From the NCBI RefSeq assembly GCF_018842675.1, contig NZ_JAGTWO010000004.1, forward strand, positions 496,001 through 560,000: a stretch of 64,000 bases of DNA, read 5' to 3'. Numbering within the stretch: the first letter of the stretch is position 1; every line of letters begins with the position of its first letter. Origin of the DNA: Candidatus Pantoea bituminis. GTDB lineage: Bacteria; Pseudomonadota; Gammaproteobacteria; Enterobacterales; Enterobacteriaceae. Below the pieces are notes generated by a model. The model saw only the letters and a program-made list of their open reading frames with translations. It was not told the origin of the DNA and made no database searches. The translations under genes were made by a program, and so were the position numbers. Of the stretch, positions 8,731-18,588 are shown piece by piece.

Positions 8731-9435
8731 ATGACTTATTGTGTGGCAATGCGTTTATCGTCTGGAATGATTTTCGTCTCTGACTCACGCACCAATGCAG
8801 GCGTGGATCACATCTCATCTTTCCGTAAACTGCACGTTTTTCAGGTCAACGATGAACGCACGCTGGTGCTGCAAAGCGCGGGCAATTTAGCGACCACGCA
8901 AAGCGTTATGAGCTTACTGCGGCGAAACTGTGAAGATGATAATCAGCCCAATTTGCTCAACGGTAAATCGCTGTATGACGTGGCGCTGCTGGTGGGTGAT
9001 ACCTTGCGAGAAGTGATCCGGCGTGACGGTGAAGAGTTCGGCGGATCGCTGCTGTTAGGCGGGCAGATTCGGGGTGAAGAACCGCGCTTGTTTCAAATCT
9101 ATCCGCAGGGCAACTTCATTGAAGCCAGCGTGGATACGCCATACTTCCAAATTGGTGAGAGCAAATACGGTAAACCGATTATTGATCGCGTATTGCGTTT
9201 TGAAACACCGCTCAGCCAGGCGATGCAGTGTGCCCTGATTTCAATGGATTCAACACTGGCGAGTAATATTTCGGTGGGATTACCGCTGGATGCGATGGTG
9301 TATCGCAGCGACAGTTTTAGCGACAGCGAGCAGTATCACATCACCGATCAGCATCCTTATTTCTCCCAAATCCGGCAACTGTGGAGTAAAGGGTTACTGA
9401 GCGTATTTTCTCAATTACCGCCGCTACAGCTTTAA
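8731..9435 (+). CDS. Anbu proteasome-like peptidase
   Basis: A 234-residue Ntn-hydrolase of the Anbu (ancestral beta subunit, COG3484) family. After Met removal the chain begins TYCVAMRLSSGMIFVSDSRT, giving Thr1 and Asp17. A lysine in SSFRK (Lys32) completes the expected catalytic site. ATG 8731 is preferred over the adjacent ATG 8728, because only removal of one Met then exposes Thr1. Anbu assembles into open helical or ring-like oligomers and its substrate is unknown. It closes the operon 18 bases after the transglutaminase gene. No ATPase partner such as hslU is adjacent. Confidence 0.92.
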   Translation: MTYCVAMRLSSGMIFVSDSRTNAGVDHISSFRKLHVFQVNDERTLVLQSAGNLATTQSVMSLLRRNCEDDNQPNLLNGKSLYDVALLVGDTLREVIRRDGEEFGGSLLLGGQIRGEEPRLFQIYPQGNFIEASVDTPYFQIGESKYGKPIIDRVLRFETPLSQAMQCALISMDSTLASNISVGLPLDAMVYRSDSFSDSEQYHITDQHPYFSQIRQLWSKGLLSVFSQLPPLQL

Positions 9436-9439
9436 TTTT

Positions 9440-9468
9440 GTTGCCGCCGGATTATTGACGGCGGCAAC
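9440..9468. terminator. Hairpin between convergent Anbu and response-regulator genes
   Basis: Perfect 10-bp arms GTTGCCGCCG and CGGCGGCAAC are separated by nine bases, between two convergent stop codons. There is no long T tract on the plus side; the minus side continues AAAATTAAAG. It probably serves both genes. Confidence 0.6.
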
Positions 9469-9493
9469 GCCCAGTTACGGCATTGATTGTTCG

Positions 9494-10114
9494 TTAAATA
9501 AGGTCATTGCGTTCAGCTATAGCAATAATTTCCCGGATTCCTTTAATTTCCAGTTTTTGCTGAATAGCGATTTTATACGTGCTAATTGTCTTATTGCTGA
9601 GATGAAGCAGCGCAGCGATCTCTTTATTGGAATAACCCGCAGCGAGCTTGACTAAAACCATTAATTCACGCCGTGTCAGGCTCATTAATTTATCATCTTC
9701 ATAATGGGCCCAGAGCAGCGAATCGGATGAAGACATCGGATAACAGCGCTTACCCTGTATCACATCGTTTAAGGCATTGAGCAACTCCTCTGGCTCGTCG
9801 CGCTTACGAAGGTAGCCTTCGACACCTAGCTGTAAACAGCAGCGCTGATAAAACAGGCTTTCTGAAGCGGTAAAAATGATGATTTTTTGCTTAGATAAGA
9901 CTTGTTTTAGGTCTTTAACTAACGCAATGCCTGAATGGCCAGGTAAATTGAGATCCAGGATTAAAACATCGGGCTTAAGATGGAAAATATCCAGAAATAA
10001 AGAATCACTTTTATTCGCAGTACCGACCACCCGATAATTATTAGCCTGAGCATAAAGTTGGATGCTATCGCAGATCAATGGGTGATCATCAACAATATAA
10101 ATCGTATTAGTCAT
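9494..10114 (-). CDS. NarL/FixJ-type response regulator, FimZ/EvgA-like
   Basis: A 206-residue two-domain regulator. The receiver domain (IYIVDDHPLICDSI, phospho-acceptor Asp in VLILDLNLPGHSG, Lys in GYLRKRD) is followed by a LuxR-type helix-turn-helix (LTRRELMVLVKLAAGYSNKEIA, then LSNKTISTYK). It groups by appearance with FimZ, EvgA and BvgA-like regulators. No sensor kinase is adjacent, so it is an orphan here; its partner and targets are unknown. ATG 10114 is chosen because the receiver begins at once; the GTG at 10141 adds nine unlikely residues. Confidence 0.88.
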   Translation of the reverse strand: MTNTIYIVDDHPLICDSIQLYAQANNYRVVGTANKSDSLFLDIFHLKPDVLILDLNLPGHSGIALVKDLKQVLSKQKIIIFTASESLFYQRCCLQLGVEGYLRKRDEPEELLNALNDVIQGKRCYPMSSSDSLLWAHYEDDKLMSLTRRELMVLVKLAAGYSNKEIAALLHLSNKTISTYKIAIQQKLEIKGIREIIAIAERNDLI

Positions 10115-10762
10115 TGCACTTTTCCAGAGTCTACACCGCACAAAATGAACTGCGGTAAAAATAATAAAACAGGAATGATGGTCTGACCTGTTTATTACCA
10201 GCCTGCTGGAATAAGTGCGTTAAGCTCTGTCTTAAATTTGAACAGTATCGCAATTAATGACATGAAATAATCACAGTATCGTATTTACCTCTTTTGACGC
10301 CCACGGCATAAACCCAAGTAAAAGGTGTGCAGTCTATTCGCTGCCCGATTGATTACGCATTAAAAGGTCATTGTTTTTTTCACGCTGACTCTGTTGATAA
10401 TTCATGACAGGGTCAGTGTGAGGTCTGCTAAAAACGGCGTGCACTGATTTGGACGCTAAGCGTTCTCGTTGACTTAACAATGGGCAGTTGTCAGCTGGCA
10501 AGCTGCACTGTGCCACTGTGCCACTGTGTTGCAGCGTATTTTTCGCTCTCCTCTTGCCGGAAAGGTATTGTCTGACCTCTCCAAAACATGACCCACTGCA
10601 TGACAATTGAACGTTTTCTCGCCATTGCCGATAAACAGCCTACTAACTTTTGTCATTTGACGCATTGAGCTTGTTATTAGCCCGCATTTGGTCTTAAGTT
10701 CGATGTCAAATTAAGAACATTCTTAAGCCACACCAGGGCTTAGCAGCAGCAGGCAAATAAAA
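10115..10762. other. Intergenic region between divergent regulator genes
   Basis: About 650 bases without a credible gene. It must contain the promoters of the response regulator (leftward) and the PAS-GGDEF-EAL gene (rightward). Visible structure includes an imperfect inverted repeat at 10381-10420 (CACGCTGACTCTGT against ACAGGGTCAGTGTG, 12 of 14 pairs) and a short GTGCCACT repeat near 10511-10530. Small open frames here look random. Confidence 0.5.
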
Positions 10763-13611
10763 ATGGATAATAATTCTGATGTCATGTATCGAATGCTGGT
10801 TCAAAGCGTGATCGATTACGCTATTTACATGTTGAAGCCGGACGGAACCGTGGCGAACTGGAATACAGGGGCGCAGCGGGCCAAAGGTTATACACCAGAA
10901 GAGATCGTCGGAAAAAACTTTGCGCTGTTTTACAGCGAGGCAGACCGTCTAAAAGGCATGCCGCAGCGCAGTCTGGAAACAGCGTCTATCACTGGACGTT
11001 TTGAAACCGAAGGCTGGCGCTACCGTAAAGATGGCAGCGCGTTTTGGGCGCATGTCATCATTGATGCTATTCGCGACGATTACGGCCAGCTACTGGGTTT
11101 TGCCAAAATCACCCGCGACTGCACACAGCAACAAGAGCAGCAGCGTAAAGCGCGCGAAGACGAAGCCCGTTTTCGTTTATTGGTCGAGGGCGTGACCGAT
11201 TACGCGATCTATATGCTGGATCACGACGGCAACGTAGTGAACTGGAATGCCGGGGCGCAGCGCGCCAAAGGCTACGTAGCAGAAGAAATTGTTGGCAAAC
11301 ACTTCTCGCGCTTTTACAGCGTACAGGATCGGCTGGAGCACATCCCCAACAAGAACCTCCAAACCGCGTTTAAGACCGGACGTTTCGAAGATGAAGGCTG
11401 GCGCTATCGCAAAGATGGCAGCGCGTTTTGGGCGCATGTGGTCATCGATGCCATACGCGACGAAGCTGGCAAACTTATCGGTTACGCTAAAATCACCCGC
11501 GACTGTACCGAGCAGCAACGTATCCGCCGCGAGCAGCACGAACAGGCAGAACGCTTCCGTCTGTTAGTCGAAGGCGTTACCGATTACGCCATTTATATGC
11601 TCGACGTTAAAGGCCACGTGGTGAACTGGAACGCGGGCGCGCAGCGCGCCAAAGGCTATGTTGCTGAGGAGATCGTCGGACAGCACTTCTCCCTGTTTTA
11701 CAGCTCGCAAGACCGCGCGATGAATTTACCTGAAGCCAACCTGGGTATTGCGATGAAAACCGGGCGCTTTGAGGATGAAGGCTGGCGCTATCGCAAAGAT
11801 GGCAGCGCGTTTTGGGCGCATGTGGTCATCGACGCGATTCATGACGAAGAGGGCAAGCTGCTTGGCTTCGCTAAAATTACCCGCGACAACACCGATCGCC
11901 GTGAGCAGGAGCAGCTGTTACTGCGCGCCAAAGATCAGGCTGAGGCGCAAAGCGCGCAAAAACCGCACTATCGAAGTTCCTCGATAACATCATTACCCAT
12001 ATTCCTTCCTGCGTGATTGTGGAAGACGCGATTACCCGCGAAATCTTGCTGGTCAACGACCAGTCGCAAAAGCTGTTTGGCCTCTCCAAATCGCTGATTG
12101 TAAACAAGCGGCCGCATGAGTGCATGTCGCCAGAGTTGAGTGATTATTTCAACAGCCTGGCCGATATGGCGCTGCGCAGCGAAGGTATTCATGAGCGTGA
12201 GCAGCTGATGATCACCGCTAGCGGCGAGCGCATTTTGCACACCCGCGCCACGGCAATTAGCGGTCAGGATGCGCGCCAAAATTATCTGATGCTGATTGTG
12301 GAAGATGTCACCGATCAGCGTGCCGCCGACGCACGCATTCATCATATGGCGCACCACGATAACCTCACCAGCTTGCCAAACCGCATCCTGTTCCGCCAGC
12401 GTCTGAGCGAAGCGCTGCGGCAGGATGGACACAATCAAAAGCAGACTGCCGCGCTGTGCCTCGACCTTGATAACTTCAAAAACGTCAACGATGCACTCGG
12501 CCACCAAATTGGTGATGACCTGCTGCGCGTGGTGGCGAAACGCCTGCGTAATACTTTACGCGACCACGATACGCTGGCGCGCATTGGCGGTGACGAATTT
12601 GCTGTCGTGCTGCCGTCGGTTAGCAATGCAGATGAAGCCAGCATTGTGGCGCAGCGTCTGATCGAAGCGATTCGTCCGCCGGTTAATATCGAAGGGCATA
12701 ACTTATCGGTTGGGTTAAGCGTCGGCATTGCACTAAGCGCCAGCATTACCAACACGCCGGAGCAGCTGCTGCGCTGTGCTGACATGGCGTTGTACGAGGC
12801 TAAACGCAACGGCCGCAACCGACACGAACACTTTACGCTGGCGATGGATGATGTAGCGCGCAGCCGTCGCGTAATTGAAAATGATCTGCGCGAAGCCATC
12901 AGCGGCCGCCAGCTCAAACTCTATTACCAGCCAATCACCAACGGCGATAACAAAACCATTATCGGTTATGAAGCGCTGATGCGCTGGCATCACCCGATTA
13001 AGGGGCTGATCATGCCGAATGATTTTATCCCAATAGCGGAAGAAACCGGGCTGATTCACATGTTGGGCGCTTTTGCGTTGTATGACGCCTGTCGTGAAGC
13101 CGCCAGTTGGGAGGGGGAACAATCGGTGTCGGTGAATCTGTCGCCGCTGCAGTTCAAAAACAGCTCGCTGGTGTCGGTGGTTGAAGGTGCGCTGCAAGAA
13201 TCTGGGCTGAATCCAAGCCGACTGGAAGTGGAGATTACTGAATCGGTATTGCTGGATGATTCGCTGGGCAACATCCGGACGCTTGAAAGCCTTAAAGCGT
13301 TGGGCGTACAGATTGCACTGGATGACTTCGGCACCGGCTATTCATCGCTGAGCTATCTGCGCTCGTTCCCGTTCGACAAGATTAAAATCGATAAGTCATT
13401 CATTAATGACATGGGCGACAGTCGCGAAGCGCTGGCAATTATTCGCGCCATTACGGGGATGAGCCGCAGTCTGGATATTCAGATCACGGCTGAGGGCGTC
13501 GAAAGCAGCGAGCAGTTTGCCAAACTGCGCGAAGAGGGCTGTACCCTGTTCCAGGGGTATCTGTTTGGTCGTCCACAGCCTTCGGAACTGCGCCTAAAAG
13601 CGCTCAGCTAA
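10763..13611 (+). CDS. PAS-PAS-PAS-PAS-GGDEF-EAL cyclic-di-GMP protein (frameshifted)
   Basis: About 949 residues once one A is restored in the run at 11958-11962 (SAQK then TALSKFLDNIITHIPSC). Three near-identical PAS domains start at about residues 12, 140 and 268, with an exact 128-codon period (YAIYML, NWN-GAQRAKGY, GWRYRKDGSAFWAHV). A fourth, unrelated PAS spans about 400-520. The GGDEF domain is intact (RIGGDEFAVVLPS), as is the EAL domain (YEALMRWHHP, DDFGTGYSSLSYL, AEGVES). Both synthesis and hydrolysis of cyclic-di-GMP are possible. There is no membrane segment, so cytoplasmic sensing is likely. The ribosome binding site before ATG 10763 is weak. The stop overlaps the convergent LacI gene. 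Confidence 0.9.
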
Positions 13612-14672
13612 TCGTATAAGCCATACTGCTGAACGGGCGCATGGCTGAGGTTATCGCGTATCCGGCGCACCGATTCGCGCACCACCAGCTTGCCATTGAG
13701 CAGCAAGGTGCCGGGCGGAGCGCCGGGATGCAGCCGCAGCTGTTGCAGCATGCGTACCGCCGCTTCACCCAACTCATCGCGGGGCACCTGCACCGACGTC
13801 AGTGGAATATCGTGTATCGCGGCAAGGTTAAAGCCATCCATACTCATCACCGAAATGTCCTGTGGCACGCGCAGTCCAGCCTGTTGCAGCGCCGTCACCG
13901 CGCCAGCGGCAATGTAATCGCCGCTGGCCAGAATCGCTGTCGGCCTTTGTGCCTGCGGACAATGCCGCAAATATTCCGTTAAGCGCTCTGCGGCTTCATT
14001 GCTGCTAAAACTGTTGAGGGTTAACAGATGCTGGCGGCTGTCGAAGCGCAGATTCATCGCATGCCAGGCATCGCGCACGCCCTGCAATCGCTGCTCCATG
14101 GTGTAACGCCGCAGACAGTGCAGCGACAGGATCTGGCGATGACCTTGCTCAAACAGATAACGGGCCGAGAACTCGCCAATTAACTGATGATGCGGCGCCA
14201 CAGAAGGCAAACGCATGCGGCGATCCAGGGCATTAATCAGTACGCACGGCTTGTTCATTTCGGCCGCTAGCTGATGAATGCGCTCGTCATCTATTCCTAC
14301 CAATAACGCGGCTTCGGTCTGCTGCATTTTTTCAATAAACAAGGCCGCGTCGCTTTCCACTTCCTCCAGCGGACAGTAGCGCAACCGCACCTCATGCGGT
14401 TCAACCGCCTGACTAATGCCCTGAATCACCTTGTAATAGAAGATATCGCTGCGTACATCAAAGGCGCGCGGGGGCGCAAACACCATCAAATTATTCAGCA
14501 GCAGACGTCCGCTGTGCAGATTATCCAGCACGCCTTGCTGCTGCGCGATCGCCAATACTTTGTCGCGGGTGCTGGGCCGGGTATTGGATTTTCCCGCCAG
14601 TACTCGCGAAACCGTGCTGATCGACACGCCGCTGAGCGCCGCAATTTCGCTGACTTTAAGCCTTTGTTTCAT
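13608..14672 (-). CDS. LacI family transcriptional regulator
   Basis: A 354-residue LacI-type repressor. An N-terminal helix-turn-helix (LKVSEIAALSGVSISTVSRV) is followed by a hinge and a periplasmic-binding-like sensor domain (ASGDYIAAGAVTALQQAG, SVMSMDGFNLA). It is divergent from an MFS transporter and GH31 glycosidase operon, so it most likely represses their uptake and hydrolysis of an alpha-linked sugar (inference). A 16-bp perfect palindrome 25 bases upstream of its start is a candidate operator. Confidence 0.9.
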   Translation of the reverse strand: MKQRLKVSEIAALSGVSISTVSRVLAGKSNTRPSTRDKVLAIAQQQGVLDNLHSGRLLLNNLMVFAPPRAFDVRSDIFYYKVIQGISQAVEPHEVRLRYCPLEEVESDAALFIEKMQQTEAALLVGIDDERIHQLAAEMNKPCVLINALDRRMRLPSVAPHHQLIGEFSARYLFEQGHRQILSLHCLRRYTMEQRLQGVRDAWHAMNLRFDSRQHLLTLNSFSSNEAAERLTEYLRHCPQAQRPTAILASGDYIAAGAVTALQQAGLRVPQDISVMSMDGFNLAAIHDIPLTSVQVPRDELGEAAVRMLQQLRLHPGAPPGTLLLNGKLVVRESVRRIRDNLSHAPVQQYGLYD

Positions 14673-14697
14673 TCTGTGATCGCCTTCAAATCTCTAA

Positions 14698-14713
14698 ATG
14701 AAAAATTTTTCAT
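14698..14713. promoter_or_regulatory. Perfect 16-bp palindrome upstream of lacI-type gene
   Basis: ATGAAAAATTTTTCAT is its own reverse complement. It lies between the divergent LacI regulator and the MFS transporter. It lacks the central CG usual for LacI operators, so the assignment is tentative. Confidence 0.45.
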
Positions 14714-14905
14714 ACGCTGCTGAATCGGGTCATATCGCAATTTACTGCGGATTTAACGTGGCGAAATAGCCTGCCATGAAAAAGCTTGCAAAAAAGTGGC
14801 TGTACCCACGTTTTGCACTTTTCTATGTTCGATGCAGGTCACGCGGTACGTCGGACGACGGTGTGAAGAATTCACGGCCATCTCGGCTTTCACAGGAGTT
14901 GCATC

Positions 14906-16214
14906 ATGAGCCTCGACTCAACAACTAAGCCCATCAGCGCCTCGCGCACGGTGCGAACGATAAAAAATCTGCGCTGGTGGATGCTGGGCATGTTTCTGCT
15001 GGGTGTGACCGTCAATTACATCACCCGTAACTCGCTCGGCATTCTGGCACCCGAACTGAAAACCAGCCTCAACATGAGCACCGAGCAATATTCCTGGGTG
15101 GTGGCGACGTTTCAGCTGGCTTACACCCTTTTTCAACCGATCTGCGGCTGGCTGATTGATGTGATCGGTTTGAAGATGGGCTTTCTCATCTGTGCGGTGA
15201 TTTGGTCTGTGACCTGCTTACTGCACGCTGGCGCAGGAAGCTGGCTCCATCTGGCGCTGCTGCGCTTTGTCATGGGCGCTTCGGAAGCTGCGGCCACGCC
15301 GGCTAACGCCAAAGCGATTGGCGACTGGTTCCCGAAAAAGAGCGCCCGGTTGCAGCAGGTTGGGCAGGCGTTGGTTTCTCTGTTGGCGCGATGCTGGCAC
15401 CGCCGATCATCTACATTGCGCATATCTCGTTTGGCTGGCAGGGCGCATTTTTACTGACTGGCGGCCTGGGTTTGCTGTGGGTCGTATTGTGGTGGTGGGG
15501 TTATCAATCACCAGAAAAACATACGCGCCTTTCCGATGAGGAGCGCGCCTTTATTAATCAGGACAATGAGGAGATCGGCGAAAAGCTGCCGTTCTTCACC
15601 GCGCTCAAAGTCATCGGCAAAGAGAAAAAATTTTACGGCATTGCGATCCCGGCTTTTCTCGCCGAACCGGCGTGGGCGGTGCTGAGTTTCTGGGTGCCGC
15701 TCTATCTCGCCAATGAGCGCGGCATGGATCTAAAGCAGATTGTGATGTTTGCCTGGCTGCCGTTTCTCGCCGCCGATCTCGGCAGCGTGGCCAGCGGTTA
15801 TCTGACCAAACTCTATGTACGCTGGTTTGGCCTGACGCGCGTGAATTCCATTGTTGCCAGCTCTGTGACCGGAGCGGTGTTGATGGTATCGCTGGGCTTG
15901 ATGACGCTGGTCGACGATCCCTATTTAGCTATCGCGCTGATCTCCGTCGGCGGTTTCGGACATCAGGTGATCTCCTGCATGCTCAGCGCCTTGGTGGTTG
16001 AGCGTTTTGACCGCCGTCAGATGGCAACCGTCAACGGTATGCGCGGCTCTTGCGCCTGGATCGCCAGCTTTATCTTCTCCTGATCATCGGCGTCACCGCC
16101 GACACCCTTGGCTTCAATCCGCTGTTTATTGCCATGGGCTTCTTTGACTTAATTGGCGCGATTTTCCTGGTGATGTTTATCGCCGAACGTCGCCAACGCA
16201 CTGCGAATCAATAA
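14906..16214 (+). CDS. MFS transporter, anion/sugar-acid symporter type (two frameshifts)
   Basis: The gene encodes about 436 residues with twelve membrane segments of the major facilitator superfamily (WWMLGMFLLGVTVNYITRNSLG at the start; ASEAAATPANAKAIGDWFPKKE in the loop 4-5 region). It resembles the ACS group of hexuronate transporters. Two single-base deletions interrupt it. The A run at 15335-15339 needs one A to restore PKKERPVAAGWAGVGF, and the CC at 16079-16080 needs one C to restore FIFSLIIGVTADTLGF. The repaired frame stops at 16214. It is followed after 10 bases by the GH31 gene and probably imports its substrate. Confidence 0.85.
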
Positions 16215-16224
16215 GGAAAGCACG

Positions 16225-18588
16225 ATGAAAACCCTGAAAAACTGGACGCTGCAGCAACAGGCTGATCACTTCGTTGAACTGAATGTAGAAGATCGCCACC
16301 TTCTGCGCCTGTATGTGCTGGAATCGGGCCTGATGCGCGTGCTGTTAAAACGTAATGGCGAACTGGCGCTGAATCGTACCTGGAGCATTGCGCCGGAAGA
16401 AGATGTGCCGTGGGAAGGACGCGATCGTGAATCGCTGGCGGGATTTTCGCTGCCTGATTTCAAGGTTGAACACGATGCGCAGCAGCTGCGCGTCAGCAGC
16501 GATAGATTGCGCGTCACGGTGCATCAGCCGCTCTGTTTGAGTTGGGAACATTTTGATGGCACCACCTGGCAGCCGCTGGCCGCCGATCGCCACACTGGCG
16601 CCTATCTTCTTAACGCGCATGGCGATGGCGTTGAACATTATCAGCGTCGCCAGCCACAGGATCGCGTGTATGGATTGGGGGAGAAAAGTGGCGATCTCAA
16701 TCGGGTCAATCGTCGCTATGAAATGCGTAATCTGGATGCGATGGGTTACAACGCGCAGAGTACCGATCCGCTCTACAAACATATTCCGTTTACCCTGACG
16801 CAGCGTGATGGGGTGAGCTTTGGTCTGTTTTACGACAACCTCAGCAGCAGCTGGCTTGATTTGGGCAATGAGCTGGATAATTATCATCTGCCCTATCGCC
16901 GTTATCGCGCTGAAGCGGGCGATCTCGACTATTACTTCATGCTCGGTCCAAAACTGCTGGATGTGACCAAAGCCTTTGTGCAGCTGACCGGGCGCACGCT
17001 GTTTCAGCCAAAATGGAGCCTGGGTTACAGCGGCTCAACCATGCATTACACCGATGCGCCCGATGCGCAGCAGCAGCTGCAGTCGTTTATTCGCTTGTGT
17101 CGCGAGCACGAAATTCCCTGCGACTCTTTCCAGCTCTCTTCCGGTTATACCTCAATCAACAACAAGCGTTACGTGTTCAACTGGAACTACGACAAAGTAC
17201 CTAACCCGAATGCGATGAGTGAGGCGTTTCACCGCGCCGGTATGAAGCTGGCGGCGAATATCAAACCTTGTCTGTTGCAGGATCATCCACGCTATCAGGA
17301 AGTGGCGTCGCAAGGGCTGTTCATTCGTGACTCAGAGCGGGATCGCCCTGAACGCTCCGTTTTTTGGGATGATGAAGGCTCGCACCTCGACTTTACCCAT
17401 CCGCAAGCGGTGCGCTGGTGGCAGGACAATGTGACGGAGCAACTGCTGGCAAAAGGCATTGATTCCACCTGGAATGATAACAACGAATATGAAGTGTGGG
17501 ATGGCGAAGCGCGCTGCCACGGCTTTGGCACTGAAATTGCCATCAAGCATATTCGCCCGGTGATGCCGCTGCTCATGATGCGTGCCTCAATGGAAGCGCA
17601 GCAGCGTTTTGCACCGGAGAAACGGCCTTATTTGATTTCACGTTCTGGCTGTGCCGGTATGCAGCGCTACGTGCAAACCTGGAGCGGCGATAACCGCACC
17701 AACTGGCAGACGCTGCGTTACAACATTCGTATGGGACTGGGCATGAGTTTGTCTGGGTTGTTCAACGTTGGGCATGATGTCGGCGGCTTTTCGGGCGATA
17801 AACCCGATGCTGAGCTGTTTGTGCGTTGGGTGCAAAATGGCGTCATGCACCCCCGTTTTACCATCCATTCGTGGAATGACGATCACACCGTAAATGAGCC
17901 GTGGATGTATCCCGAAGTCACATCGATGATCCGCGAGGCGATTCGCCTGCGTTATCGGCTGATGCCTTATTTGTATACGTTGGCGTGGCAGGCCAGCGCG
18001 CAAGACGAGCCGATGCTGCGCCCAACGTTTCTCGATCATGAAGAGGACGAGAAGACTTACCAAGAGTGCGACGACTTCTTGCTGGGCCGCGATGTGCTGG
18101 TGGCGAGTGTGGTGGAGCAGGGTGCACGTGAGCGTGAAGTTTATCTACCGCATAACGCACACGGTTGGTATGACTGGCACAGCGGAAACTGGTTTGCGGG
18201 TGGGCAGCAGGTGACGCTGGACGCGCCGATTGATCGCTTGCCGCTGTTGGTGCGTGCTGGCGCGGCAATCCCACTCGGAAGTTGTGAAAGCACCACCAAT
18301 GCGCAACTGGATAATATACGTGAACTGCAATTGTGGCCTGCGCCTGGTGAAGTGACTACTCAAGGCGAGCTATTTGATGATGATGGTGAAAGCCATGGCT
18401 GGCGTGAAGGCAATGCGCTGTGGCTGAGCTGGTCGTTAAAAGGCAGCGCAACACGGCTGGATCTGACGCTGGAAAAACGCGGTGACTACCAACCGGCATG
18501 GCATGAAATGACGATTCTGTTGCCGCCAGGAGAAACGCGTGAGTTGTGGGTGAATGGAGAAAAAACCGCGCGTTATCGCTTGGTTTAG
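16225..18588 (+). CDS. GH31 family alpha-glycosidase
   Basis: A 787-residue glycoside hydrolase family 31 enzyme. It has an N-terminal beta domain, then a (beta/alpha)8 barrel with the nucleophile Asp (~418) in WNDNNEYE and the acid/base Asp (~489) in WSGDNRTNW. RVYGLGEKSGDLN and GHDVGGFSG are also conserved. There is no signal peptide, so it acts in the cytoplasm on a sugar imported by the upstream transporter. Family activities include alpha-glucosidase and alpha-xylosidase; I cannot separate them from sequence. The start ATG follows AAGGAAAG. It is convergent with the GntR gene, with overlapping stops. Confidence 0.92.
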   Translation: MKTLKNWTLQQQADHFVELNVEDRHLLRLYVLESGLMRVLLKRNGELALNRTWSIAPEEDVPWEGRDRESLAGFSLPDFKVEHDAQQLRVSSDRLRVTVHQPLCLSWEHFDGTTWQPLAADRHTGAYLLNAHGDGVEHYQRRQPQDRVYGLGEKSGDLNRVNRRYEMRNLDAMGYNAQSTDPLYKHIPFTLTQRDGVSFGLFYDNLSSSWLDLGNELDNYHLPYRRYRAEAGDLDYYFMLGPKLLDVTKAFVQLTGRTLFQPKWSLGYSGSTMHYTDAPDAQQQLQSFIRLCREHEIPCDSFQLSSGYTSINNKRYVFNWNYDKVPNPNAMSEAFHRAGMKLAANIKPCLLQDHPRYQEVASQGLFIRDSERDRPERSVFWDDEGSHLDFTHPQAVRWWQDNVTEQLLAKGIDSTWNDNNEYEVWDGEARCHGFGTEIAIKHIRPVMPLLMMRASMEAQQRFAPEKRPYLISRSGCAGMQRYVQTWSGDNRTNWQTLRYNIRMGLGMSLSGLFNVGHDVGGFSGDKPDAELFVRWVQNGVMHPRFTIHSWNDDHTVNEPWMYPEVTSMIREAIRLRYRLMPYLYTLAWQASAQDEPMLRPTFLDHEEDEKTYQECDDFLLGRDVLVASVVEQGAREREVYLPHNAHGWYDWHSGNWFAGGQQVTLDAPIDRLPLLVRAGAAIPLGSCESTTNAQLDNIRELQLWPAPGEVTTQGELFDDDGESHGWREGNALWLSWSLKGSATRLDLTLEKRGDYQPAWHEMTILLPPGETRELWVNGEKTARYRLV

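Noticed and set aside
10334..10665. Two short minus-strand frames in the regulator gap
   Set aside because: No start signal or homology recognised and composition looks non-coding.
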